Assembly (NCBI GenBank): GCA_028875075.1
Contig: JAPPGF010000023.1
Coordinates: 1-64,000, forward strand
DNA from: Gemmatimonadota bacterium
GTDB taxonomy: Bacteria > Gemmatimonadota > Gemmatimonadetes > Longimicrobiales > Gaopeijiaceae
DNA length: 64,000 bases
Direction of reading: 5' to 3'
Made by a program: the position numbers and the translations under genes. The notes under the pieces were generated by a model. The model did no database searches. It was not told where the DNA came from and saw nothing but the letters and a program-made list of their open reading frames with translations. This document shows positions 56,743 to 64,000 of the stretch, piece by piece. Every line of letters starts with the position of its first letter. Position 1 is the first letter of the stretch.

Positions 56743-57903
56743 TCAGCTCCCGAAACGGTCGGGGCGGAAGGAGTTGAGTCTAGCGTCGCCGTGGCCTTCG
56801 ACCGCACACCGGCACAGATGTCCGGTGATCGGCACCAGTAGGATGCCGTTGCGGTAGTGCCCCGTGGCGTGCACGAGATCCTCCACATCGGGGTCCCGAC
56901 CGAGCACAGGGCACCCGTCGGGCGTGCCCGGGCGAAACCCCGCCCACGCATCGATGACCCGCGCCCGGGTGAGCGATGGAATGATCGTCACCGCCGCAGT
57001 ACGTAGGCTCTCGAGCGCCTCGGACGTCGTACCACGGGTGAAGCCCACTTCCTCGGACGTGGCGCCCACCCAGGCCCTGACTTCATGCGTGGGACTACCT
57101 GGATCGGGGCTGCGTGGGACGACGTAGCAGGACTCGGTCTCGACGACCGAACGGACGAACGGCGCTGTAGCGCCCGTCTCCAGCGCGAGCATCTGGCCCT
57201 TCACAGGTCGCACGGGCAACGGACGGGGAAGTCCCGCCACATGTCCGCTCCATGCGCCCGCCGCCAGGATCACGAGATCGCAAGCAAGCCGGGTGCCGTC
57301 TATAAGACGCACCCCTCGCGTGTGACCTCCCACCACGTCGAGCTCGGCCACCTGCGAACCCTCGCGTATGGAACAGCCCGACTGTTCCACCACGATGCGT
57401 AGCGCCCGTGCCAGCGCGCGGTTGTCCACCTGGCCTTCCTGTGGCAGGAACAGACCGGCGACCGCACCGTCGACTGCCGGCTCACGCAGGGCGACCTCCG
57501 GAGCCTCCAACCACTCCGCATCAAGCCCGGCTTCCGAGATCCATGCCTTTCGCTTGCGCAAGCTCTGCGCGGAAGCCAGGTCTCGCGCTACCAGCAGCTT
57601 GCCGTCAAACCTCAGGTCCACGCCCACACCCGAGTCGGTCTCGAGTTCGGCCGCGAACTCCTTCCAGCGTGCCAGGCTGTCAAGTCCGAGCCACAAGAGC
57701 GGATCCGGCCCGACGGCCTCGCCGATCGGCGAGAGCATCCCGGCCGCCGCGTGGGTGGCCTCCGCACCCGTGCGTCCGCGTTCCAGCACGACGATCCGCC
57801 GACCCGTGGCGGCGAGCGTGAGGGCGCAAGCTAGCCCGATGGCTCCACCGCCGACGACGATAACGTCCGGAGCGCGCTCCGTGCCTATTGCTACTCGTTC
57901 CAA
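56743..57903 (-). CDS. thiO: Glycine oxidase ThiO
   Basis: FAD enzyme that oxidises glycine to iminoacetate for the thiazole half of thiamine. The 386-residue D-amino-acid-oxidase-like protein has the FAD-binding VIVVGGGAIGLACAL (GGGAIG at 18-23), ATHAAAGMLSP, LVILAAGAWSG, RPVKGQML and the C-terminal GFRPGTPDGCPVLG and ATGHYRNGILLVPIT. thiG/thiS are not in the window. A general DAO-family oxidase is the alternative. Confidence 0.9.
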   Translation of the reverse strand: MERVAIGTERAPDVIVVGGGAIGLACALTLAATGRRIVVLERGRTGAEATHAAAGMLSPIGEAVGPDPLLWLGLDSLARWKEFAAELETDSGVGVDLRFDGKLLVARDLASAQSLRKRKAWISEAGLDAEWLEAPEVALREPAVDGAVAGLFLPQEGQVDNRALARALRIVVEQSGCSIREGSQVAELDVVGGHTRGVRLIDGTRLACDLVILAAGAWSGHVAGLPRPLPVRPVKGQMLALETGATAPFVRSVVETESCYVVPRSPDPGSPTHEVRAWVGATSEEVGFTRGTTSEALESLRTAAVTIIPSLTRARVIDAWAGFRPGTPDGCPVLGRDPDVEDLVHATGHYRNGILLVPITGHLCRCAVEGHGDARLNSFRPDRFGS

Positions 57904-58016
57904 TATCCCGCCTGGGCCTCGTGCCTCGTGCCTTACCCTTGTAGGTTGTCGTCCCTCCTCGAACTGCCCTCCGGTCCGTTCCCGTCGGACTCCGGCCCCG
58001 CATCGCCACGCACCAG

Positions 58017-58520
58017 ATGGCCTCAGACCAGCCGTACCGTTTTTGCCACAGCATCGAGGTCCGCTTCAAGGACATCGACATTGGGGGGCACGCCCATCAC
58101 TCCCACGCCCTGGTCTACTTCGAGGAGGCGAGGGCCGCCTATTGGCGTCGGGTGGTCAGCCGCCCTGATCTCGAGGACATCGACTATATCCTCGCTGAAG
58201 CCACGGTTCGCTGGCACAATCGTATCGCCTGGCCAACACGGCTCGACGTGTCCCTCCGAGTCCCACTGATGGCCCGCAAACACTTCGTCATGGAGTACCT
58301 GGTGAGATCTCGCAGTGGCGAGGCTTTGCTCAGTGGCAGCACGGTACAAGTCATGTACGACTACGCGGCCGGCGCAAGCAAGCAGATCCCGAAGGACGTG
58401 CGTGCGGCAATCACGGCGCACGACGGACCTTTCGGCCAAGGAGGACGCTGGCAGGGCCCAACGAGACCATCACCTGCGGAGTCGGCCGCCCCGGTCGACC
58501 GGGCACACCAGCGGTCATAG
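58017..58520 (+). CDS. 4-hydroxybenzoyl-CoA-type (hotdog) thioesterase
   Basis: This 167-residue protein has the hotdog signature VRFKDIDIGGHAHHSHALVYFEEARAAYW, with Asp21 in the place of the catalytic acid, and a long helix after it. The C-terminal 35 residues are low-complexity. It is probably an acyl-CoA thioesterase; the substrate is not indicated. It is divergent from thiO, with a gap of about 110 bp. Confidence 0.87.
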   Translation: MASDQPYRFCHSIEVRFKDIDIGGHAHHSHALVYFEEARAAYWRRVVSRPDLEDIDYILAEATVRWHNRIAWPTRLDVSLRVPLMARKHFVMEYLVRSRSGEALLSGSTVQVMYDYAAGASKQIPKDVRAAITAHDGPFGQGGRWQGPTRPSPAESAAPVDRAHQRS

Positions 58521-58954
58521 CCGAGTGTGATCCAACGCGCGTCGATCGATGGCGGGAGAACTGACGCAACGAACCAACTATCAGCGTGCTACGTGCACGA
58601 CACCCACGATAGGCTCTCCGGCGTGGCGGATCGTGATTCCCCTGCCACCCGCCCTGTTGATGCCTCACAGCTGGCCGAGACCAGCGTGGCGAACGCCGCC
58701 CTCCGGCTAGCTTCGCCGCAACCCGGGTAGAGACTGTCCAGGGCATTGCAGACGGGCCATCTCGGGCGCCCACACAGGCACTGCGGCAGCCCGATCAACT
58801 GCCTCAAACGGGGACAATGAGCGACCTCACGGTTGGCGGTCACAATACTCGAACGTACGATGTATGTGGTGTCTTACCCTAAGGTGCCCACGCCACCAGC
58901 GTTGTCGTGAGGACGCACACTCCGGCGTAGCGAATACTCGGGAGAGGAGCCCGT
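58521..58954. other. Intergenic stretch before the DUF6941 gene
   Basis: About 430 bp with no coding frame that looks real on either strand. No repeats or terminator are evident. Confidence 0.4.
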
Positions 58955-59395
58955 GTGGAGCTGATCATGGCGCTGTTGTGCGAGGAAGCTCGCACCAACC
59001 CGGACGGCAAGCTGGATATCCACGGCGTGTTCAACGACTTGTTCGCTCCCGGCTTCCCCGCTCAGCAGCCGCGCATGGTGCTGGTGCTGGGAATCGAGTG
59101 GGACCGTGAAGACGATGGACGTTACAAGTTCCTCATCGATCTAGAAGATCCTGCGGGACGGCCCGTTCTTACGCTCGACGGCCACACGGACGTCGACCGG
59201 CGCTCTCCCGAGCGGCCGCCTGCGCGCACGCGCCTGATCATGCCCCTAGAGCAAGTCGTCTTCCCGCAACCCGGCGCCTACCGCTGCGTATTGCGGCTGA
59301 ACAACACACGAATCCAAGGACCTGCGCTGCACGTGATGCTCACTGAGGCGCGGAGCTCGGAGGAGCTCCCAACGGAGTCCGGCGGAGAGACTTGA
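58955..59395 (+). CDS. DUF6941 family protein
   Basis: This 146-residue protein begins IMALLCEEARTNPDGKLDIHGVFNDL, the pattern I associate with DUF6941 (a beta-rich family of unknown function). It continues with MVLVLGIEWDREDDGRYKFLIDLEDPAG and a beta-sandwich-like stretch ending FPQPGAYRCVLRLNNTRI. No signal peptide. The GTG at 58955 is preceded by GGGAGAGGAG. Confidence 0.72.
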   Translation: MELIMALLCEEARTNPDGKLDIHGVFNDLFAPGFPAQQPRMVLVLGIEWDREDDGRYKFLIDLEDPAGRPVLTLDGHTDVDRRSPERPPARTRLIMPLEQVVFPQPGAYRCVLRLNNTRIQGPALHVMLTEARSSEELPTESGGET

Positions 59396-59501
59396 CCGAA
59401 GCCTCGCGTACCAGGTATTGGCGATGCTGGTGAGAACTCGTGATCAGTTTCTGCACGAAGCCCCGCGGACCCCCCGCTACGGCGTGCCGAGGCGTAGGAG
59501 G

Positions 59502-59588
59502 ATGGAGCGGAATGCGGCGGAGGGCGCGCTCGAGGAGGGGGAGTCGGCCCGAGCCGTGGCGACAGCTCGGGCACGGGTGTGCTGGTGA
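59502..59588 (+). CDS. Possible 28-codon leader ORF coupled to the kinase
   Basis: ATG at 59502 starts MERNAAEGALEEGESARAV.. and stops at a TGA (59586-59588) that overlaps the kinase GTG (59585) in a GTGA. AGGAGG precedes it but with no spacer, a poor distance. It may serve to couple translation, or be chance. Confidence 0.25.
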   Translation: MERNAAEGALEEGESARAVATARARVCW

Positions 59589-60343
59589 AACCGATGGCCG
59601 GACTCCAGGTCGTGGTTGGCAAAGGGACAGACGCCTTCGCAGCGCCCGAGATCGAGGCCTGGGTCCGCACAACGTTAGTCAGTGGCAGGCGACTGTACGA
59701 GGCCGCCGCACTGGAGGCGGTTGCTATGTTGGAAGGCCGTGGTCCCGTGCCGGTGGTAAGCACGGAGCTCGGCCGCTGGGTGGTCCGACGCTATCGCCGG
59801 GGTGGGCGGTTAGCGGCGCCGCTGCTCGGAGAACGTTATCTGCGCCTCGGAGTCGAACGTCCGCTCCGAGAAGCGGAAGCCAGCGCTGAGGCACGTTGTC
59901 GCGGGATCGCGACACCGAGAGTGGTGGCGGGTGCGGTCTACCGAAACGGGCCCTTCTATCGAGCCGACCTGATCACCGAGTTTATCGCCGACGCGTCCGA
60001 TCTGGAGGACACGCTCTTTCGGGTGGACCACTCGGACTCCGAACGCGCCGAGATCCTTTGCGGCGTGGGAAAGCTCGTCGGCAAGAGCGCAGCCGCCGGA
60101 ATCGAGCACCGTGACCTCAACGCGAGAAACGTATTGCTAGAGCGCGGCCTGCACGGTTTCGTTCCACTATTGCTTGACCTCGACCGATGCCGTGTCTTGC
60201 CGCCCGGCGTCGCCGGTAATCCCGCACCCATGCTTAAGCGGCTCGTCCGTTCGCTGCGCAAGCACTCGAAGCTGACCCGCAAAGCAATTGGGCTCAACGA
60301 GTGGCGCGTCCTGTCAGAGAGCACCGTTTCCGGGATCGGGTGA
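59585..60343 (+). CDS. KdkA/WaaP-like lipopolysaccharide-core kinase
   Basis: The protein has about 252 residues with a protein-kinase-like fold. The N-lobe includes GRWVVRRYRRGGRLAAPL and the basic RPLREAEASAEARCRGI (typical of Kdo kinases). The catalytic loop is GIEHRDLNARNVLL (His175, Asp177), and the metal-binding segment is LLLDLDRCRVLPPG (Asp198 in the DLD). Kdo kinases phosphorylate the inner LPS core; other small-molecule kinases are possible. The GTG at 59585 overlaps a short leader ORF; GTG 59579 and ATG 59594 are alternatives. Confidence 0.82.
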   Translation: MKPMAGLQVVVGKGTDAFAAPEIEAWVRTTLVSGRRLYEAAALEAVAMLEGRGPVPVVSTELGRWVVRRYRRGGRLAAPLLGERYLRLGVERPLREAEASAEARCRGIATPRVVAGAVYRNGPFYRADLITEFIADASDLEDTLFRVDHSDSERAEILCGVGKLVGKSAAAGIEHRDLNARNVLLERGLHGFVPLLLDLDRCRVLPPGVAGNPAPMLKRLVRSLRKHSKLTRKAIGLNEWRVLSESTVSGIG

Positions 60344-60433
60344 TGATGTGAGCCGCCGACTGGATTCTCATCAGGCGCCCAACGATCGGCGATGTCGTGC
60401 GCGCTCGCTGTGGCCCTTCTTCTCCCGCGGCTC

Positions 60434-60988
60434 TCACCAGAAGAGTAGCTTGGCAATCAGAAATGCGAACCCGGCAAGCACACTGAGTAGTGCCTCGTAT
60501 TCTCGATTGCTCCACCATCGTCTCAGCCTGAAGCCGCTGGCTGAAATACTCCGCCCCTCGCCAGTAACCCGGAAGGGAATGATCCTGGGCACGAAGACCG
60601 GCACGTTGCTGGCGTACTCCGCGTACTGCTCTCCGAAGTTCTTGTACAGTAAGCGAGCCTCAGCACGGACGCTACGGCCGTAGATCCAAGCGAAGAAGAC
60701 GATGAACAGGAGCACAAACGTCGCCCGCCCGCCCGCCAGCGTTAGCCCCAGCCCAATCAGGAAGCTGCCCAGGTAGAGCGGGTTGCGCGTGTGTGCGTAG
60801 GGTCCCGTGGTGCTGAGTCCACGCTCCTTCCGAATGGTACCCGCCGCCCACGTCCGTAGTAGAGCTCCCGTCAACGCCAGCCCAGCGCCGGGAACCAGTA
60901 TCGAAGGCGTAGGCCGGGCAAACACGAGAAACGGGAGGATCAACAACCACACGGCCCGGAGCCGGAGCTGCCGAAGGGAGAACGTCAT
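60434..60988 (-). CDS. Isoprenylcysteine methyltransferase-like membrane protein (second)
   Basis: This 184-residue membrane protein has four helices and the ICMT/PEMT signature GPYAHTRNPLYLGSFLIGLG followed by RAEARLLYKNFGEQYAEYASNVPVFVPRI. It differs from the first such protein (51.5 kb) by having a longer C-terminal part with an extra helix (LLSVLAGFAFLIAKLLF). Substrate unknown, probably a lipid or prenyl compound. It is convergent with the kinase. Confidence 0.83.
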   Translation of the reverse strand: MTFSLRQLRLRAVWLLILPFLVFARPTPSILVPGAGLALTGALLRTWAAGTIRKERGLSTTGPYAHTRNPLYLGSFLIGLGLTLAGGRATFVLLFIVFFAWIYGRSVRAEARLLYKNFGEQYAEYASNVPVFVPRIIPFRVTGEGRSISASGFRLRRWWSNREYEALLSVLAGFAFLIAKLLFW

Positions 60989-61236
60989 CGTGTTCTAGGA
61001 GGTTCAGTGATCAGTGGCTGTGGAAGGCATAACGACCAGCACGACGGGCGCCGCGGCACCGCTGCCGCCCGCGCGCGTCACCAAACGGCGCCGGCGGCAC
61101 ATCGTTGATCGCCGCGCTTAGCAAGGGGCCAAAGGAACAGGTCGGCATCCGCGGCTCAAGACCCGGTCGAGCCCAAGGGATTGTTACTCCTAGCACATAG
61201 TAGGCTCAGCCGGGAGGCGGACATCGCTCACAGCGA

Positions 61237-62238
61237 CTAGGTCTCCGGCAGACCGGGTCGGTGAGCCGGTGGGACGTCTGAGCGCTCGGCAACGGCGTTT
61301 GCCCGTTCGCCTCGGACGCTGGAGCCCGGGGCTGTCCGCCACCGGCGGTGCTGCCACAAGTAATGCTCCGGACGTTGTCTTATCCTGGCGGCCAACGCAG
61401 CCGTGTGGGCCTCGGTCAGGTGCCGCACGTCCTGCTCAAGGTTTCCGGTGCGCTCGGCACGGATTTCTTCAACCTCGCAGAGATAACGACCGGATAGCTT
61501 GGGATGCGGCATGCATGTGCCGAGGAAGAGCGGGACACCAGCACGCAGCGCAAAGACCGCCGGCCCGCGGGGAGTGGAGGCCGGTCTGCCCAAGAAATCC
61601 ACAAAGACGCCGGAACTCCGGGCGTTCTGGTCGGCCAGCAACGCCGGCACCCGTCCGACCCGCAGCGATCGGAGCAGCTTCCTCGGCGCCTCACCCCTGC
61701 GGACCAGATTCATACCGAGGGCCGCCCGGTTCCGCGTCAGCGCCTCGTCGAATAGACGATTCGCCTGACGCACGGCTACTGCGTCGACCGGGACCCCGCG
61801 CGCTGCGACCGCCGCGCCCGCAAGCTCCCAATTCCCCAAGTGGCCGGTGATCAAGATGGCCCCCCGGCCATTCGCAACGGCGTCGAGCACGACATCCATG
61901 CCGATCGGGTCGGCTGTCCTGGCACGTATCCGTTCAGCCGACTCGCCGCTGTATCGGAAGCTGGCCACAGCCTCCCGTCCAAGGTTGGTGTAGCTCGCAC
62001 GCGCCACACGGTCACGCCAATTCCGGTCCTGGTCCGGGAACGCGTGCGCGAGGTTTTCGTCGGTGACCCGGCGGCGGATTCGGAGCACCGTGCCCACGAG
62101 CCAGCCGAGTCCAGCCCCGGTAGCAAGCGCGCACCGTTCCGGAAACACTCTCAAACACGCAAGCGCAATGCTGAACGCGACATACTCGACACGGTATCGG
62201 AAGGGCACAGCACTTCGCGATTCGGCCATGAGGGCCAC
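61237..62238 (-). CDS. LpxL/HtrB-type lysophospholipid acyltransferase
   Basis: This 333-residue inner-membrane-associated acyltransferase has an N-terminal hydrophobic segment, RVTDENLAHAFPD, the active-site HLGNWE (His133, Glu138), LLADQNARSSGVFVDFLGRPASTPRG and the C-terminal RIRQRPEHYLWQHRRW. Relatives add secondary acyl chains to lipid A, or build other envelope lipids. GTG at 62238 or ATG at 62229 may start it; no ribosome-binding site is clear. Confidence 0.9.
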   Translation of the reverse strand: MALMAESRSAVPFRYRVEYVAFSIALACLRVFPERCALATGAGLGWLVGTVLRIRRRVTDENLAHAFPDQDRNWRDRVARASYTNLGREAVASFRYSGESAERIRARTADPIGMDVVLDAVANGRGAILITGHLGNWELAGAAVAARGVPVDAVAVRQANRLFDEALTRNRAALGMNLVRRGEAPRKLLRSLRVGRVPALLADQNARSSGVFVDFLGRPASTPRGPAVFALRAGVPLFLGTCMPHPKLSGRYLCEVEEIRAERTGNLEQDVRHLTEAHTAALAARIRQRPEHYLWQHRRWRTAPGSSVRGERANAVAERSDVPPAHRPGLPET

Positions 62239-62934
62239 CAGGGGGCCAAAAAAAGAATGGGAAACAGCCCCGCCTACGAGCCGCTCGCCGGTCCCTCGCG
62301 GGCACAGACCGGGCGTGGCACAGTCGCCCTGAACCGGCAGAGCGAAGCGCCGATTGTCTCTATAACTCGTTGCTACAATTAGTATTTGAGTGTCGTTACT
62401 GCGACCGATCCCATGCTCCAGAAGTTACTGCAGCGCGCGCGCGGATCCAGTGCCCCACGCACACTCCAGTTAAACACAACCCCCAGAGCGGGGTGGCTAG
62501 ATAGTACGGGGCAATCCGAAGCTCTTGAGCGGGACCTCTTGCTATGGGCGGCTGAATCAGACTCGTTCGACACCTCACCATACTACTAGCAGCGGCCCGG
62601 GCCACGCCCCGCGGGACGGTCCATGTCGGCCCGGGAGCCCGCTTGATCAGCCCCGGGAGTCGTTCATTGCTTAAGTGCCATACCGTCCGGCGGAACGACA
62701 TACGCTGATGCTTCCGCGACGACCGCGAGCGCCCGGGCGTGAGGACACGACACTCGATGACACCTAGACGCAGGCCCAGCCCAAGGAAACCGACGGCCAT
62801 CTACACACCAGAGCCGGCTCTTCAGGAGGCGGCAACACGTCGGGCCTTGCCACCGGTGGCCGTGTTAGGCGAGGATCCAGTTCACCTCTCGCCAGCGGGG
62901 CGCGGGGCTTGAACCGAAGACCAGGAGCTTCAGC
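62239..62934. other. Gene-poor stretch between the acyltransferase and proC
   Basis: About 700 bp. It holds a run of seven A (62248 to about 62254) and a -10-like TACAAT (62374-62379). Six nt after that box begins a 67-codon frame (62386-62589, TTG start) with weak codon bias. I do not call that frame a gene with any confidence. Confidence 0.4.
62386..62589 (+). CDS. Doubtful 67-codon ORF behind a TACAAT box
   Basis: TTG at 62386 follows TACAAT by 6 nt, the same layout as the three leaderless genes. The protein (MLQKLLQRARGSS..., ending DTSPYY) has no recognisable domain. Third positions are less GC-rich than in the real genes, so it may be spurious. Confidence 0.2.
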   Translation: MSVVTATDPMLQKLLQRARGSSAPRTLQLNTTPRAGWLDSTGQSEALERDLLLWAAESDSFDTSPYY

Positions 62935-63777
62935 GTGGCAGCAAAGCAGCGGACCGGAAGCGGCTCCGGTGAGCGACGGATTGCGATTCTTGGTGGTGGA
63001 AACCTCGGGCAAGCACTCGCCCGGGGATGGATTGCGGCGAACGTGGTGCAACCGGGTAACCTGAGAGTGGTGCGCCGGCGCCCGGAGCGCCTAGCGGAGC
63101 TGGCCGAACTCGGCATCCGGACCAGTGCGGACAACCTCGAAGCCACTCGCTCCTCCGACCTGCTAGTGATCGCCGTCCAACCTCAGCAGATCGAGAGCTT
63201 GCTCGAGGAGATCCGGCCTGCGATCGAGCCCGCCCGCCATCACGTTGTCTCGGTCGTGTCGGGCGTCTCGCTGAACGTTCTTCGGCACTGGCTGGGCGAC
63301 ATCGCTCTGGTGCGGGCCATGCCAAACACGGCCGTCGCGATCCGCGAGTCCATGACGTGCCTGTCGGCCACGGCTGCGCGAGCGGAAACCCTTGGGGAAG
63401 CTCGTGCGCTGTTCGACGCGCTCGGCCGCACGCTCGTCATCCGTGAGGAAATGATGATTCCAGCTACCGCCCTGTGCGCGTGCGGCGTGGCATTCTTCCT
63501 CCGATCGGTGCGGGCTGCTTCCCAAGGCGGAATCGAGATCGGCTTCCATCCCGACGAGGCCATGCTGCTCGCCGCGCAGACAGCGCGCGGCGCCGCATCG
63601 CTACTGCTGCGTGAGGACTCACATCCTGAGGCGGAGATCGATCGCGTCACCACACCTCGAGGATGTACGATCGCCGGGCTCAATGAGATGGAGCATCAGG
63701 GCTTCAGCTCAGCCCTGATCAAGGGCATCCTGCTCTCTGCCGATAAGGCGGCCGGCCTCTATGGAGCCTCGAGCTGA
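62935..63777 (+). CDS. proC: Pyrroline-5-carboxylate reductase
   Basis: Last step of proline synthesis. The 280-residue protein has the NADPH-binding RIAILGGGNLGQALARGW, LVIAVQPQQIESLLEEI, VVSVVSGVSLNVL, ALVRAMPNTAVAI, and the helical C-terminal with TTPRGCTIAGLNEMEHQGFSSALIKGI, which is the family signature. GTG start with AGGAG upstream. An N-terminal low-complexity stretch (KQRTGSGSGERR) is added. Confidence 0.95.
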   Translation: MAAKQRTGSGSGERRIAILGGGNLGQALARGWIAANVVQPGNLRVVRRRPERLAELAELGIRTSADNLEATRSSDLLVIAVQPQQIESLLEEIRPAIEPARHHVVSVVSGVSLNVLRHWLGDIALVRAMPNTAVAIRESMTCLSATAARAETLGEARALFDALGRTLVIREEMMIPATALCACGVAFFLRSVRAASQGGIEIGFHPDEAMLLAAQTARGAASLLLREDSHPEAEIDRVTTPRGCTIAGLNEMEHQGFSSALIKGILLSADKAAGLYGASS

Positions 63778-63828
63778 GGCACCGGATGACAGGACCGTCG
63801 GTCATAATACCGGCCGCGCCGAGAGAAA

Positions 63829-63857
63829 CCCCGGCCCGGCGCGAAGCCGAGCCGGGG
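63829..63857 (-). terminator. Possible terminator between proC and the edge gene
   Basis: CCCCGGC (63829-63835) pairs with GCCGGGG (63851-63857), with an inner GGC/GCC stem. On the - strand it is followed by TTTCTCTC, so it could end the outer-membrane gene that enters from the right. It may also act for the convergent proC. Confidence 0.4.
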
Positions 63858-63970
63858 TGGCGTAAAGGTGGCCTCAAGCCAAACTCCCAGTAGCGGGCGC
63901 GCTGAACCACGAGTTGTCGGTGCAAGTCAGCGTCCAGCGTTCCACCAGCCGGCGCCCCCCTGCGTCAAAA

Positions 63971-64000
63971 CTACCAGCTGTAGGACAGCTTGGTGTAGTA
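63971..64000 (-). CDS. C-terminus of an outer-membrane beta-barrel protein (partial)
   Basis: On the - strand the last nine codons and a TAG stop are visible, reading Tyr-Tyr-Thr-Lys-Leu-Ser-Tyr-Ser-Trp. Alternating aromatic and polar residues with a terminal aromatic are the beta-signal recognised by BamA. The rest of the gene lies outside the window. The protein could be a porin or a TonB-type receptor. Confidence 0.45.
   Translation of the reverse strand, partial: YYTKLSYSW

Noticed and set aside
56497..56841. 114-codon + strand frame before thiO
   Set aside because: Overlaps the thiO 3' end antisense, has no domain and no ribosome-binding site.
59440..59889. 149-codon + strand frame overlapping the kinase
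   Set aside because: Arg/Gly-rich composition typical of an out-of-frame shadow; the kinase frame carries the HRD and DLD motifs.
62248..62254. Run of seven A as a terminator for the acyltransferase
   Set aside because: It lies upstream of that gene, not downstream, and no stem precedes a T-run in either direction.

Overview
The window is a high-GC, gene-dense bacterial chromosome segment. The gene set (diderm outer-membrane and lipid A-type genes, MgtE, PgpH/YbeY/PhoH, class I FBPase, a PurS/PurQ/PurL-type purine pathway, LexA, a bactofilin, MacB-like permeases with TolC and HlyD partners) fits an environmental diderm such as a Gemmatimonadota-like lineage. That placement is inference from gene content only. 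There are no rRNA genes and no CRISPR array, and one tRNA, Leu(UAA) at 52153-52235, is present.

Region 1 (1 to about 7.8 kb) is an accessory defence segment, all on the + strand. It holds the 3' end of hsdM, an hsdS whose two target-recognition halves are near-identical copies 870 bp apart, a 1.25-kb-codon SIR2-like protein of the SIR2/DUF4020 type, and an ImmA/IrrE metallopeptidase with an N-terminal HTH that overlaps a DUF4411 PIN-like partner by ATGA. No hsdR is visible.

Region 2 (8.2 to 28.2 kb) is core metabolism and information processing: mgtE, ybeY, a 7TM-HD phosphohydrolase, phoH and aspS on the - strand, then rlmN on +. A - strand run follows with lepB, a LytR_C protein, a YqeK-like HD protein, panC and panB. 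rqcH on + comes next, then trpA, trpB, trpF and trpC on -, lexA on +, and trpD on -. The trp genes are split by lexA, and trpE/trpG are not here. The lexA promoter carries two copies of a TTCGGT-N4-GTTCGGG direct repeat, a probable SOS operator. rqcH, trpD and truA have -10 elements placed so that their mRNAs should be leaderless.

Region 3 (28.3 to 43.8 kb) is a mostly + strand run of tightly coupled genes: truA, fsa-type transaldolase, an HtrA-like protease, purB, purC, pssA, purS, purQ, purL, purF and add. Many junctions overlap by 4 nt (ATGA, GTGA, TTGA). fbp (-), a dicarboxylate/amino acid:cation symporter (+) and a DUF2905 membrane protein (+) follow.

Region 4 (44 to 64 kb) is envelope and accessory metabolism. 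A - strand efflux-type operon encodes TolC, HlyD and two MacB/FtsX permeases but no ATPase. It is followed by a DUF4097 beta-repeat protein with a GNAT acetyltransferase, an ICMT-like methyltransferase, tRNA-Leu, pdxH and a TIGR01777 epimerase. An AT-richer block then carries a degenerate methyltransferase-like gene and a bactofilin. The end of the window has thiO, a thioesterase, a DUF6941 protein, a KdkA/WaaP-like kinase, a second ICMT-like protein, an LpxL-like acyltransferase, proC and, at the right edge, the last nine codons of an outer-membrane beta-barrel protein on the - strand.
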